Position numbers and translations under genes: made by a program
Shown here: positions 25,984-36,741 of the stretch, one piece after another
Layout of the letters: each line of letters begins with the position of its first letter
Numbering within the stretch: position 1 is the first letter of the stretch
Notes under the pieces: generated by a model
Told to the model about the DNA's origin: nothing
Seen by the model: the letters and a program-made list of their open reading frames with translations, nothing else
Databases searched by the model: none
Assembly: GCF_000204055.1 (NCBI RefSeq)
Contig: NW_006768773.1
Location: 522,820 to 586,819, forward strand
Length of the DNA stretch: 64,000 nucleotides
DNA from: Melampsora larici-populina 98AG31
Taxonomy: Eukaryota; Basidiomycota; Pucciniomycetes; Pucciniales; Melampsoraceae
Direction: 5' to 3'

Positions 25984-28010
25984 ATGTCGATCCCCAACTT
26001 ACCAACAAGCTCTACACTAACCGGAAGTCAAGTCGTGTCCAACCTTGAATCCCTTGCAGACTCTTTCGAGCAGCGTGTTTCGTCTACTCAAACTACTGGT
26101 AATCATCCAACAAGTGTTGTGCATGCAACGTCAGCCACGAATGATAAACGCAAGCGTAAGAAGAGTAACAAAAACAACAAGAGCAACAAGAAAGGCAAAC
26201 CATCCAACGACACCCCGTCTGTCAACGTGGCCGACATTGTAGCCATGAACATGAGTAGCATCGATCTCCGAGCTCTAGCAGAACTGCACGCTCAAAGCGG
26301 TATGACTCAAGCAGTACTCCATTCCGTCTTAAAGTTTCACGAAGAGATGGAAACCCTCAAAGCTATCAAAGCACTCAAACTAGGCATCACTGTATCTACC
26401 ATGGAAGAGGTATTGTGAGTTTTTCCCTATACATATGGTTTCAAATTTTAAATCATACTAAGCTTCGACATCTGATTTGAACGCTTCACTAGTGGCAAGT
26501 ATCTAGGGGTACGTCAACCATCAGCTTGGAATGGGTTTCTCCAAAGCGAGTTGGCAAAGGCCGTTTTCAAAGCAGGCAAGTTATCCCTTCACATAGTTAA
26601 TTCGTTTACCCAAGTTTATACCTTACCTTTTCCATATAATTAGCTGGCGGTATTGGTGATGGGGAGGCTATGCGACGTCTAAGCGCTCAGTGGGCCACAT
26701 TCGACAAGAAAGAGAAAGCGTCTTACCAGAAAGTTTCTCAGATCGCCAACGTCAACACTCGTGAAGGTCATTCTAACACTCAGGACGAAATTACCAACAC
26801 TCAGGACGGCATTACCAACACTCAGGACGGCATTACCAACACTCAGGACGGCATTACCAACACTCAGGACGGCATTACCAACACTCAGGACGGCATTACC
26901 AACACTCAGGACGGCATTACCAACACTCAGGACGGCATTACCAACAACCTCAATGCAAATGACACCAGCGATGTGAATCACGATTCTCCTGACCATCAAT
27001 CTTGCACCAACATCTTGACCAATCCACGCTGCCTTAAAAAGTACAAAGAGACCGCTGAAAAGTTATTGGATCAAACTTTAGCCAAGGTAAGCACTTTCTT
27101 TCCCTCTCATTTTGTTTTTATCTCAAATCACTTATCATCTGAGGGAGTTACAGTGCATCTCAATAGCAAAATCCAATCACTTCGAGATGATACTTATAGC
27201 GGTCTCCAACCACATCGGGAAGCACCACTTTCAAGTGACTCGGAACACTGTCGGGCTCAATAAAGCAATCAATGTCATCTATGAGTCCGATGGTATCAAT
27301 AAGTTACCCGCGCAGTTGCAGTCTTTTTTGGTGGGGAAAGAACCCAATAGTCTTGCAATTGGACTAGCCGGTGAGTTTACAAATACATTAAACACTTCCG
27401 GTAGCTTATTTGGTTATCTTCTTATCGGCAGAGCGCACTGAAAGAAAGCAAGCAAAAGTGGTCCACGCCCTCTCAAGATTACTATGTATGTAAGCTTAAG
27501 TCTACAATAAACTGAACTCGATATGGATATTTACTTACACGTTTGGTCTTTGGTTATGATATAGTTGATACTGTGGGCTTGAAGCACTGGCCCTGGAGCA
27601 AATGCAATGCTACCCTTGCCGCGGCCGGACGGCAATTAAAATTACTCCCTGGCGCACGATCTGTCAAATCAACCTTCAAGATGCCCAGCAGCAACCTCAA
27701 CGCTGCCAAAGTTGCTGCCCTCGATGCGGACCTCAAAGCAAACTTAATCCAATTGGTCCCAATACAAACTCAAGCCGATATTCAGCTCAGCAAAACCCAA
27801 CCTGACTTCAGTCCTAACAGAAGCCACCAACCTCAAACCAACAGCAGTACTGATATCCTCGACCAAACTCAAGACAACCAAATACATACATTAAATCGAA
27901 CTCAAAATGATATCCAAAATGGATTTTCAAACGGTTTCAATCGTGTTAACACTGATATCATGGAGCGCCGCGGACTTAATGTAGACCCCATGTTGTTTGC
28001 AACCGTTTGA
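25984..28010 (+). CDS. KDZ-element cargo gene A, function unknown
   Basis: Six exons, 25984-26414, 26493-26575, 26644-27086, 27154-27370, 27432-27485 and 27565-28010, total 1674 nt for 557 residues with no stop. Start is the first ATG after the terminal repeat. Parts: a Lys-rich basic patch (about residues 55-80), a short domain with GVRQPSAWNGFLQSELAKAV and MRRLSAQWATFDKKEKASYQ that recalls HMG-box-like spacing of aromatic residues, eight 7-residue NTQDGIT repeats, a conserved-looking core (KHHFQVTRNTVGLNKAINVI, GLKHWPWSKCNATLAAAGRQ) and a Gln/Asn-rich tail. The second intron starts with GC (AG|GCAAGT), an accepted variant donor. No known family is recognised; a DNA-binding accessory role is a guess from the basic patch and position. 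Confidence 0.75.
26775..26942 (+). repeat. 21-bp minisatellite, 8 copies, in cargo gene A
   Basis: Eight in-frame 21-bp units coding NTQDEIT once and NTQDGIT seven times. The seven GIT copies look identical at the DNA level, so the array expanded recently. Confidence 0.95.
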
Positions 28011-28627
28011 TTTAGAAAACCTTTGTAATAGTCTTGTTTATCATCTCCACAATAGGTTTTTTTTTATGTCTTCGTGTCTTCCGAAATAAAGTTGTGTTGT
28101 TCTTGAGAGAAATTTATATCCTGCTTCACATGCATGTCTTGAAATTGATCGGTCAATTGATTACTGAGATTTGTATTGTTTATATTGATCTCGGTGTTTG
28201 TCCTTATTACCTCCCAAAGCCTCATCATTTATATCGTTTAAAGATAAGATTCATATTTGGTAAGTTGAAAAACAATATTGGGTAAGTTGAAAAACGTGAG
28301 CTCAGCTTACTTGCATGTTATGATGAACGAACATAGTTCATAATCATTAATGTGTGACTTGATGCTTGGCCAACAACACAATCCCTCCATCCGATATCGG
28401 CGATGATGACCTGTGAGACGTATAGAACAAGTCATTTCGTTTTGATATATAAGTTCAATCGTGATGCTCTTTCTTTTCTTCCATCTCCAACCAGCCTTCA
28501 CATCTTTTCCTTCAATTCCTTCAATTCCTTCGAATCGGATATCGTAGTTAGTTTTCTCTTACTTGAAATCACCTCATTCAACGTGAACATCGATTTCTCA
28601 CTTACCTTTGACTTGTAGCGTTCCGAT
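28011..28627. other. Spacer between the two KDZ cargo genes
   Basis: Non-coding AT-rich stretch with no recognised element. It should hold the terminator of cargo gene A and promoter of cargo gene B. Confidence 0.5.
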
Positions 28628-29525
28628 ATGGTCACCATTCACACTATTCCTTCATTGCCACCATCATCTCAACCATCTCATACTCATCCGTCTCAAACTC
28701 CACCTTCATCTCAAGTAGCATTTTGACCTCCATCTCCATCACCATCATCATCCCCTACCGAAGACCTGTTCATTCAACACTCTCCTGACTCTCCTTTGGC
28801 CGCGAAAACGACTGATCTAACAGCTAAAGACTGTACTTTGGCCATTCCGACCAAGGATCTATTGATTGAAGATTCTCGTTCGATTGATTCTCCTATGACC
28901 ATCGTCACATCAACTCCTTCGCCAATTAGACACTATTCATTCTTATCACCAGGACCCAAAGCAAAACCGAGTACCACCAAAGTCAGCCGAGATCAAACTT
29001 TCAAAAAGTCCCTTCCGTTTATAAAAGAGCTTGCTCTACCCGAAGTTAGAGACTGGGTTAGGCAATGCAAACACTGTGGCCAATTTGGACACTCCGAGTT
29101 CTTATGCACTAAAAGGGATTCACCTAGCGTAGCTGAACATCACAACGACTGGCGTCTGGTTCATTTCAAAAGGCATGGCCGTACCAGTGTTTATAGTGTT
29201 TTGGCTCTTTATCCGAGTTTAGCTCAACCAAATTTTGTGTAAGTTTTGATCTCCTTCGATTTTTTTAATTTTCTCAATTTATTCACTTTTTGATTTGTTT
29301 GAACAAACAGACAAACGAAGAAGACGACTGATGCTCTTCCAACCGGTTCCGTGTCCAACATCAACCCAGCAGTGTTAGTCATACTGATACCGTACTACCA
29401 TAACAAACTTTTGATGTATGATTTTTCTTTTTTGAACGTTGGTTAGATCGAGCGGATCATCAACCTCGAACAAGGTCATATGTTGTACCTGCAAAGAGTG
29501 CACCTGTGGTTGCCACAATAAATAA
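28628..29525 (+). pseudogene. KDZ-element cargo gene B: zinc knuckle plus C-terminal cysteine cluster, one in-frame TGA
   Basis: Function unknown. Exons 28628-29238, 29311-29373 and 29447-29525 join in frame with GT/AG borders. The N-terminus is Pro/Ser-rich and meets TGA at 28724-28726, after which the frame continues. A CCHC zinc knuckle reads CKHCGQFGHSEFLC (about 29067-29108). The last exon ends in a dense cluster, ICCTCKECTCGCHNK and stop, which resembles the small CxC cysteine clusters that travel with KDZ transposons. The gene is plus strand, downstream of cargo gene A, and converges on the transposase across the 177-bp array. If translation starts after the TGA the metal-binding parts would still be made. 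Confidence 0.6.
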
Positions 29526-29899
29526 AAATAGTTCTTGTAAGCCGTCACGAAACCCAACTTTCAGCACAACTCAGGGTGAATGAATGAGTCTTTTTTCCTT
29601 TCTTGTGTAGGTGCCACAAGGGTTTTTATATTTCATTTAGTTATCCTATATCCTATATGCCTTGTCTTCTTTTTGTACTTGTATCTTGATATGAGCTCAT
29701 CCTACATACACGAGATCTGATGACTGTCTTCATCCAAATGTTTGTTATATCGTCTTTGTCAAAACGTACTGCTACATACACAAGATTTGCTGCTGTCTTC
29801 ATCAAAACGTTTGTTATATCCACTTTTGTCTCGTACTGTGACTCGATGTTAGTTCCTTTACCTTATATTGTAAAGTTTGTTGTTTAGAAATTCAAAACG
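29526..29899. other. Spacer between cargo gene B and the inverted array
   Basis: Non-coding. Contains an imperfect direct repeat: CTACATACACAAGAT / CTACATACACGAGATC words followed by similar sequence at about 29700-29760 and 29771-29830. Confidence 0.5.
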
Positions 29900-31640
29900 G
29901 AAATACAAGAAATGAATTTGTTTTGGGGTAGTTGTTAAAATCGAATTCGATTTTTGAAAGTGAAGATGTTGAGATATGACCAAAAGTCATTGATGAAAGT
30001 GGTCCGCCATGTCCTAAAGCACATATTCCAAAGAAGCAATTCTCCAAAAAGCATAATCTCCAGTGAGATTGAGTGGGTTTTGTCCTTGGGAGGAATAAAA
30101 AAACCCCGATTTTGACATGGAAGTAAATTTTTGAGGGTGAAGATGGGGAGATTTCGGAAAAGTTGATTAATAAAAGTTGTCGGGCGTATGACAAAGCATA
30201 GTTAACAAAGAAGCATTCACCCAAAATGCAACAACTTCAATGACTTTGGGTGATTTTTGTACGTGACAAACAGAAAATAGCACCTATTTTGAAATCGAAG
30301 TCACGTTTTGAAGGTGAAGATGTGGAGATATGAAACAATTTCATTAATGAAAGTTGTCCGTCGTGTCGTAAAGCACCTTTAACGAAGGACCATTCATCCA
30401 AAATACATCATCTTCAATGACTTTGGGTGGATTTTATACGTGAGCAAGATAAAATAGTACATTTTTTGATCTTGATTTTACATTTCCAAGGTGAAGATGT
30501 TGAGTTATGACAAAAAGTCAATAATGAAACATGTCCGGAGTGTAGGAAAGTACATTTACCAGAGAACCAAAGTGCCAAATTCCCACTTTTGGAATGTGAT
30601 TGATGTTTTTAGACCAACTTTGTGGTCAAATTAGTATCAGGTTATAGCAACATGACTTGCGTGAAATTTCTCAAAAAAGACTTTACAAGGTTTTTGATAC
30701 AAAATTTAGTACAAAATCTACTCTAACACACTGAAGATGTGGGAAAAACGGTGAATGGTCCTTTGGCAATTATGCTTTACCATACGCCCGACAACTTCCA
30801 TTAATGACTTTTTGTCATATCTCCACATCTTCACCTTTGAAATGTAAAATCAAGATCAAAAAATGTAGGTTTTTCGTTTATTCGCGTACAAAAACCACCC
30901 AAAGTCATTGAAGATGATGATTTTTGGGTGAATGGTCCTTTGGTAAAGGTGCTTTACCATACGCCCGACAACTTTCATCAATGACTTTTTGTCATATTTC
31001 CACATCTTCACCTTCGAAATGTAAAATCAAGATCAAAAACTGTACTATTTTATCTTGCTCACGTATAAAATCCACCCAAAGTCATTGAAGATGATGTATT
31101 TTGGGTGAATGGTCCTTTGGAAACGGTGCTTTACGACACGACGGACAACTTTCATTAATGATTTTTTGTCATATCTCCACATCTTCACCTTTGAAATGTA
31201 AACTCAAGTTCAAAAACTGTACTATTTTATCTTGCTCACGTATAAAAACTAGCCAAAGACATTGAAGATGATGCTTTTTGGGTGATTGCTTCTTGGATAA
31301 TTATGCTTTGCCATACGCCCGACAACTTTCATTAATCAACTTTTCCGAAATCTCCCCATCTTCACCCTCAAAAATCAAATTCGATTTCAAATTAGGTACT
31401 ATTTTATCTTGCTCACGTCCAAAAACCACCTAAAGTCATTGAAGTTGATGCCTTTTGGGTGAATGCATGTTTGACCAAGGTGCTTTCCTGCGCCCCGGAC
31501 AACTTTTGTTAATGACTTTGGGCCAAATATCATCATCTTCACCTTGGAAATGGACTCTCAAATCTCAAAAAGTGTACTATTTTCACTTACTCAAGCACCA
31601 AAAACAATTCACAAAATCTATGATAATATTGCCCAAAACC
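29900..31640. repeat. Inverted array of 177-bp-register repeats (four forward, five reverse)
   Basis: A unit of about 177 bp recurs. The word TGAAGATG-type anchor starts at 29961, 30138, 30315 and 30492 on the plus strand, steps of exactly 177. Its inverse, ending TCTTCA, ends at 30833, 31010, 31187, 31364 and 31541, again steps of exactly 177. Mirror pairs all share one centre near 30662.5. Each unit also holds versions of TCATTAATGAAAGTTGTC and AAAGTCATTGAAGATGATG. The centre (about 30600-30730) is not palindromic. Units differ by point changes but almost no indels. It lies between the 3' ends of cargo gene B and the transposase. Confidence 0.93.
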
Positions 31641-31724
31641 ATTCATGATTATTTTATTTATAATCAAACATACAACATATACAATGTACAACAAGTAAAA
31701 TAAGGAGAGTACAACACAAAAATA

Positions 31725-34700
31725 CTAATTTTCCAACGCAACATTCTTCATCATGTTTAAGAGCATTCCTTCATCAAGCAAATTTTCCCAATCTGCCTCT
31801 TCAATATCAGATAAATCATCCAGAAGTGGGGGATTGATATTTGCCAGAGGCTGCTCTAACCGGTCATCAACCCTTAACGGTCCAAAGAGGTTTACAAAGT
31901 CCCCATCTGTCGTTGACGCACAATCTGATGCACGTAGATTATCAATACGATTGCATTGAGATTTCCATAATGTCATAAGTTCGAGATCACCCAACTGAGA
32001 TGGAGTTCTCATGATTACCTCCATAGCATTCTGATCCCAATGGATGGTCAACATGCTGATTTTCACAAAGGCAGTATGAACCATACCTTTGACAACATCG
32101 ATTCTGCTGCCGTTTGATAATGATTCAAGTGCTTCGTGTTGTATGAATTTATTGATAAACTCTGATTGAATTACCTCACCCGCATCATTGTCATCCGAAT
32201 CTCTCAGATATGTGAGAATATTCCACAGACGCTGGTGCTCGTGTGTCAGCCATCGCATGGCTCTTCGTATTTCCCACCCAAGTCGTCGCACCTCCTCCTG
32301 ACCGCGTTGTACCCTCGCCAACGCTCACATCCCCATCTGCGTGCCATGATCAACGGCCCAGGGCTCACTGGAGTGAGTAAAAACCCCGTCGTTCCAGAAA
32401 GGGTCGTCGGCCTCCATCTTGATCAAGTCCGTATATTCAACTGGAGGAGAGGTGGAGTGGTCGGGGTATAGAGTTTGAAACTCACGAGCCAGCATGTTAT
32501 AATTGCCGAGGGTGCTTTTCATCGTGCGTGTTTGTTTTTGAATAGCGAGCATGATACGTTCTTTCTCATGTGTACCTAGAAGCCAGAAGGGTAGTCAGTT
32601 ACATGTCTTGATCATATTTAAATCAAAACAAATGCTTACCAAGACGTGAACTTCCACCTACTCTGTTTTCAGGATCTAACGGTCTCTGTTCCGCCCGCAA
32701 AGATAGAAATCGACTCCAAACCTCAGTTTTGGCATACCAGACTTTCAAGAAACAATCCTGGCCAGCAGCTAATCAAGATCGTTGGAAGTTACATTATCAG
32801 TTTTGAATTATTGGTTTTCTTATTAAAGAATCCAATCTTACCAGAGAGGCTTGTCAAAGTATCTGAAAGACCAACTTTGCTACGCAGCTCAGTGATCTGA
32901 GTTGCTAGATCCTGGAATCTAGCTAGGCGATCAAAAGCTTGGAGTTCTAGGCCGGTGTGTTCATCCCTGAGTTGAAAAGCAACTTCAGTGTATTGAAATA
33001 TTTGATCCGAGTAAACTGCTTAACCTCACCAAGTCTTATACATGAGATCTTGCAGGCACAGCAGCCTTCCCAGCTGGACCTTTTGTCGAATCTTGACCTC
33101 TTTCGACATTCTGAGGTTGTAACTTCTTTCAGATGCCCACTGGTCTCGGAAAAACTCGGGTGTATAAAGGTGTCCGGGTTGGTATCGATTAGCAACTTTG
33201 CACCACGTGTCTAGTGTACGCTGTGCCTCTTGTATCGTTTTTTTTGCGCTATTTAATCTCCGTAGTAGCCAGCTAGCCGAGCTCATTTGATTTCGATTAG
33301 TCAGGTATACACATCTTGCGGCAATCTGTTGGAGTCGGTGTAGCTGAGTTGAAGTCCGTAATCGAGCAATAAGAGGTGTTAGGTCCGACCACAAGCGCTC
33401 GAGTCCTTCACCATCTGATAGTCCCCAAAACTCCAGGAACCGTGGGTTGTAAGATAATTGACACCCCCACGTGTGGACATACACGTGGAACACCGATGTT
33501 CCTAACATTAGTCGACGTTGATATTCTGGTAATTTGTTTTGCTATCAGATATTGAGTAATCAGTATTAAAATAAAAACAAGTAAACACTCATACCACTTA
33601 CTCACCTTTGTGATGTGCTTGTCAAGCACGCACCCAATATCGTATAGAACGGCCACCCTTAGATCAGGAAAGTCGTCCATTAGCGACTGCAGCAGGCTTA
33701 GAGGGTAATACATCCTGTTGGCGAATTTGGGTGGTGAAAATGTATAAGCAGGATGAATAAAGTGGTTGAAGTGATATGAATGAGAGAAAAAAACGTACTT
33801 TTCACCACTTTGATATATATTAGCCAGTAATAATGGTACATCATGCCTGCAGGACATGGCAAAAAGTCCTGTATCGTCGCATTGATCCCAAGTTGATTTA
33901 CCCCGAGTATCATTCGCAGTCTTGTGCGCTTCACCACATGGATCCTAACCTTGAGTTTTAATCAGTCTTTGTGAATCCATCAATCGACTAATATGATTTG
34001 AATTAATGGCTTACATCTTCATCTGTGGCTGGAGCTGCTGGTCGTGGTAGTGCGGTGGTGGTTTCTTGTTTCGCAATTTCTGAAGGTCGCATGAATATGG
34101 CAGGGTATTGTGCTTCCTCCGAATTATCCTTGCTTGCCAATATATTATGTTGGTGCTGAAAATTCCCGTCCATGCATACAATAACATCAGGTTCTTCATC
34201 CGATACCTTGACTTCGTCTTTTGAAGGACCAAAGCAGCGGCTACATCGAGCAGCCCATTGATCAATGGTGGTAAGTTCCAGACCGTATTGAAGAATGCTG
34301 TTTGATAAGACAATAATGCGGCTGTAGAGATGGGTTGCGTTCGAGAATGGCTGAGTCAAGTCTCGTCGATTTCCTCAAGAAGCTCGAGCAAGTAGCGGCT
34401 TTTTGGATCTACGGTCGAGGAAGTTGCACCAACCGTTGATGAAGCTTGAACTCGGAGGCACTGACGTTTCCCAGACGGAGTGATAAGCTTGTACCAAAGG
34501 AATCGAGAAGGCTGTTCGTGGTTGCTGGGGAGATGATGGAAAGAAACCTTGATAAACAAGCTGGACCGCTTCGGGGAGGCATGAACAGAACCGAACTGGC
34601 TTCGACACTGACCGAGCTACATATGCAAATGACATCAGTATAAGTTGACACCCTTCAGTTATTCAGAAACTCACACATTACGTCAATTAGGTCCACGTTT

Positions 34701-35227
34701 CGATAGTGAAACTGCGACTCTCTGCACTTGCAGTCATCACTCACATCGTTGAGGTAGCATGCCTTGGTGGTCCAGTTCAAAGTTATGGTTTGAGACTGGA
34801 GATAGGCCGCAGTCATTTTATTTTTGATAGCTTCCCAGTTCTGTCGAAGATCTTCACGAGCTCGTGCGTATCGATATCCACGATGTTGAGAAATGAATTC
34901 CTCTATGCGGACAATGTGATCTGGACGCCGTAAACCACCGAATGGCATAAAATCACCATACTGTAACTCGTGATCATGTTCATCTAAATTTAAATCATTA
35001 TCGAAATTATCATGAATTAAATTGGTTTTGTTTAAATTGACATCATTATCATCATTGTCATTGAGAGGGTGGATGGGACGACCAGCGAAAAAGCGTTTGC
35101 CTGCTTCGACTTGTTTGGCGAATTCGGCTTCTTCGGCTTCTTTATCAGCTTTCGTTACGCGTGTACGTTTAGTTGACTCCTTCTCATTAGATTCGTTCGA
35201 ACATAGTTGTTTTCGGTTTTGTCCCAT
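31725..35227 (-). pseudogene. KDZ transposase with four premature stops
   Basis: DDE-type transposase of the Kyakuja-Dileera-Zisupton superfamily. Seven exons: 35227-34675, 34616-34015, 33944-33799, 33714-33606, 33541-32842, 32741-32640, 32575-31725; total 3063 nt, exactly 1021 codons, all joins in frame. Family marks in order: CxC-type N-terminus (RFCSCLPEAVQLVYQGFFP), DVIVCMDGNFQH, CDDTGLFAMSCRHDVP, VAVLYDIGCVLDKH, VHTWGCQLSYNPRF, LSDGEGLERLWSDL, and the acidic C-terminal block before WDQNAM. In-frame stops: TGA 34375-34377, TGA 33026-33028, TAA 33020-33022, TGA 32325-32327. At the last one the family usually has Arg (GIRAL context), so CGA to TGA is the simple reading. Otherwise the gene is collinear with intact relatives. 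Confidence 0.88.
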
Positions 35228-35282
35228 GTTGCAAGTTTGGGGAATAGTTAAGAGGGATGACGTTGACGAGTTTTTGTGGATT

Positions 35283-35467
35283 GGTAGTGAACTTGAGTCG
35301 AGGGGTGAGTGGGGACTTGTGAGGAATAGGGTGTGTATGTGTATGTAAATGTAGTGTAATCTCAGATGAATCGAGATGAAATCAGATGAACACCTTACCT
35401 GCTCATAGCAGCCCCGACATCCACTTTAACTACTGCTATGAAAGGCGCAACACAGTACGTAGAGGTG
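35283..35467 (-). repeat. Right 185-bp terminal inverted repeat of the KDZ element
   Basis: Inverse copy of 25709-25893; ends GTAGAGGTG at 35467, followed by the second copy of the 8-bp duplication ACATAAAT. Confidence 0.93.
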
Positions 35468-35475
35468 ACATAAAT

Positions 35476-36275
35476 CTCATTCATCCTCATCTACAATATG
35501 ACTGATGTTTGGATGTGAAAGATTTACATGAAGATTTCCAGGTGGGATTTTCCAGTTTTTTCAGGATGTGCACCCTTTCATTGAAAAAAAAAAATACATT
35601 AGTATCTATTGCAGTGCACTCAAAAACATTAAAACTAGTCATTTCTTTCACTAAATCAACCATATGAACTGAAAAATGTAATCAGAAGTATAAGATACGA
35701 TTTAATTTCATAAGACTATCACCAGATGAATCTTGTAAAAATCTTCAACTAACTTATCTTCTCAACAACAACAACAAAGAAAAAACTTAATACTCAATCA
35801 ATCTTACTCAAGAAAAAAAAATTACATCTTTATTGATAACTACAACCTATTCCAAAGTAAAATAGTATACCTATATCTTTCCCAAGATTGTAAGGAAAAA
35901 AAGTTGACTACATGATTTGGAATTTATTGGTTTGATTAACAATCTTCAAGATCTTTATGAAGTGTTGTAGGTGAATGATCAATGAGGTAGTTGACTTGGA
36001 AGTGATAAAACTAATTTCCAACTTGCGATTGATTCACCATCAAATCATCCAAAGTTAAACCTTGAATACCTTTTTGAATTCAACTTTGAAGTGATATTGA
36101 AAGAAGTACGACCAACGAATCTGAACTTGTTTTCGTTTTTTTGATAAACTTCATTGTAAACTTTACTTTCGTTTCTTAAGTTGACTTCTTCGTCTATTTG
36201 AATTCAAATCCCAAAAAAAAATCCAAAATCATGATCAATCATTTTGAAAGACGAAGAAATCAAACAAAAAATCAT
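35476..36275. other. Intergenic AT-rich stretch
   Basis: No gene recognised; poly(A)-rich runs. It is 3' of the mS33 gene on the minus strand. Confidence 0.5.
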
Positions 36276-36741
36276 TTACCCTTCTCCTTTCTTAGGTGGT
36301 CCCTTTCCTCTTTTCTTATTATATGCAACCCGATCCAATCTAAAAACAATCCAAACCCCGAACCAAAAAAAAGAAACCCATTTTTCAATCAATCAAAAAA
36401 ACCCCACTTCCTAATCAAAAACTTTCTAAAACAAATATATATATTGTATGAATCCATTACCTTTTTTCTTCTCTTAAATCAGGTAATTTCCAATACTCTA
36501 AATCTCTACCAGTAATTCCTTCAGCTTTAGCAGTGTTTAAAAAAATCAAATTAGTTTCTTTCCAATTCACCGGTCTAATAGGTGGATAATATGATCTCAT
36601 CAAATGTCCTTTTAATTTTCGATTTAAATATTTTTCTCCTATACGTAATTCATGTGGATTATATGTAGTTTGAAAAATTTCACTTTGTAATTTGTTTAAT
36701 GATAATAATCTTAATCGATTGGCTATTAATGAGATGTTCAT
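36276..36741 (-). CDS. RSM27: Mitochondrial small ribosomal subunit protein mS33
   Basis: Component of the mitochondrial small ribosomal subunit, MRP-S33/Rsm27 family. Two exons, 36741-36461 and 36339-36276, separated by a 121-nt intron with GTAATG donor, give 114 residues. The N-terminal block RLRLLSLNKLQSEIFQTTYN matches the family, followed by RIGEKYLNRKLKGHLMRSYY. The second exon gives the typical basic C-terminus KKRGKGPPKKGEG and stop; without it the protein would lack this conserved tail. No cleavable targeting peptide stands out, as is usual for this family. Confidence 0.9.

Larger units (their letters stand above)
25709..35467. mobile_element. Complete KDZ (Kyakuja-Dileera-Zisupton) DNA transposon, 9.76 kb
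   Basis: Terminal inverted repeats of 185 bp (25709-25893 and 35283-35467) appear identical by eye. An 8-bp direct repeat ACATAAAT flanks the element (25701-25708, 35468-35475); 8-bp target duplications are known for Zisupton-type elements. Inside: two plus-strand cargo genes, a convergent minus-strand KDZ transposase gene, and between them an inverted array of 177-bp-register units. The transposase gene carries four premature stops, so this copy is probably non-autonomous now. Confidence 0.93.

Noticed and set aside
26679..26999. Minus-strand open frame with VGNAVLS repeats
   Set aside because: Antisense image of the NTQDGIT minisatellite in cargo gene A.
29892..31703. Open frames inside the 177-bp array
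   Set aside because: They follow the repeat units, have no consistent codon pattern and are explained by the array.
33018..33030. A short intron in the KDZ transposase to bypass TGA and TAA at 33020-33028
   Set aside because: The only GT...AG pair there is 14 nt, too short to splice, and the protein homology continues in the same frame, so premature stops are the better reading.
25709..35467. A TET/JBP dioxygenase gene, often linked with KDZ elements in basidiomycetes
   Set aside because: No iron-binding HxD...H pattern or related motif was found in either cargo gene.
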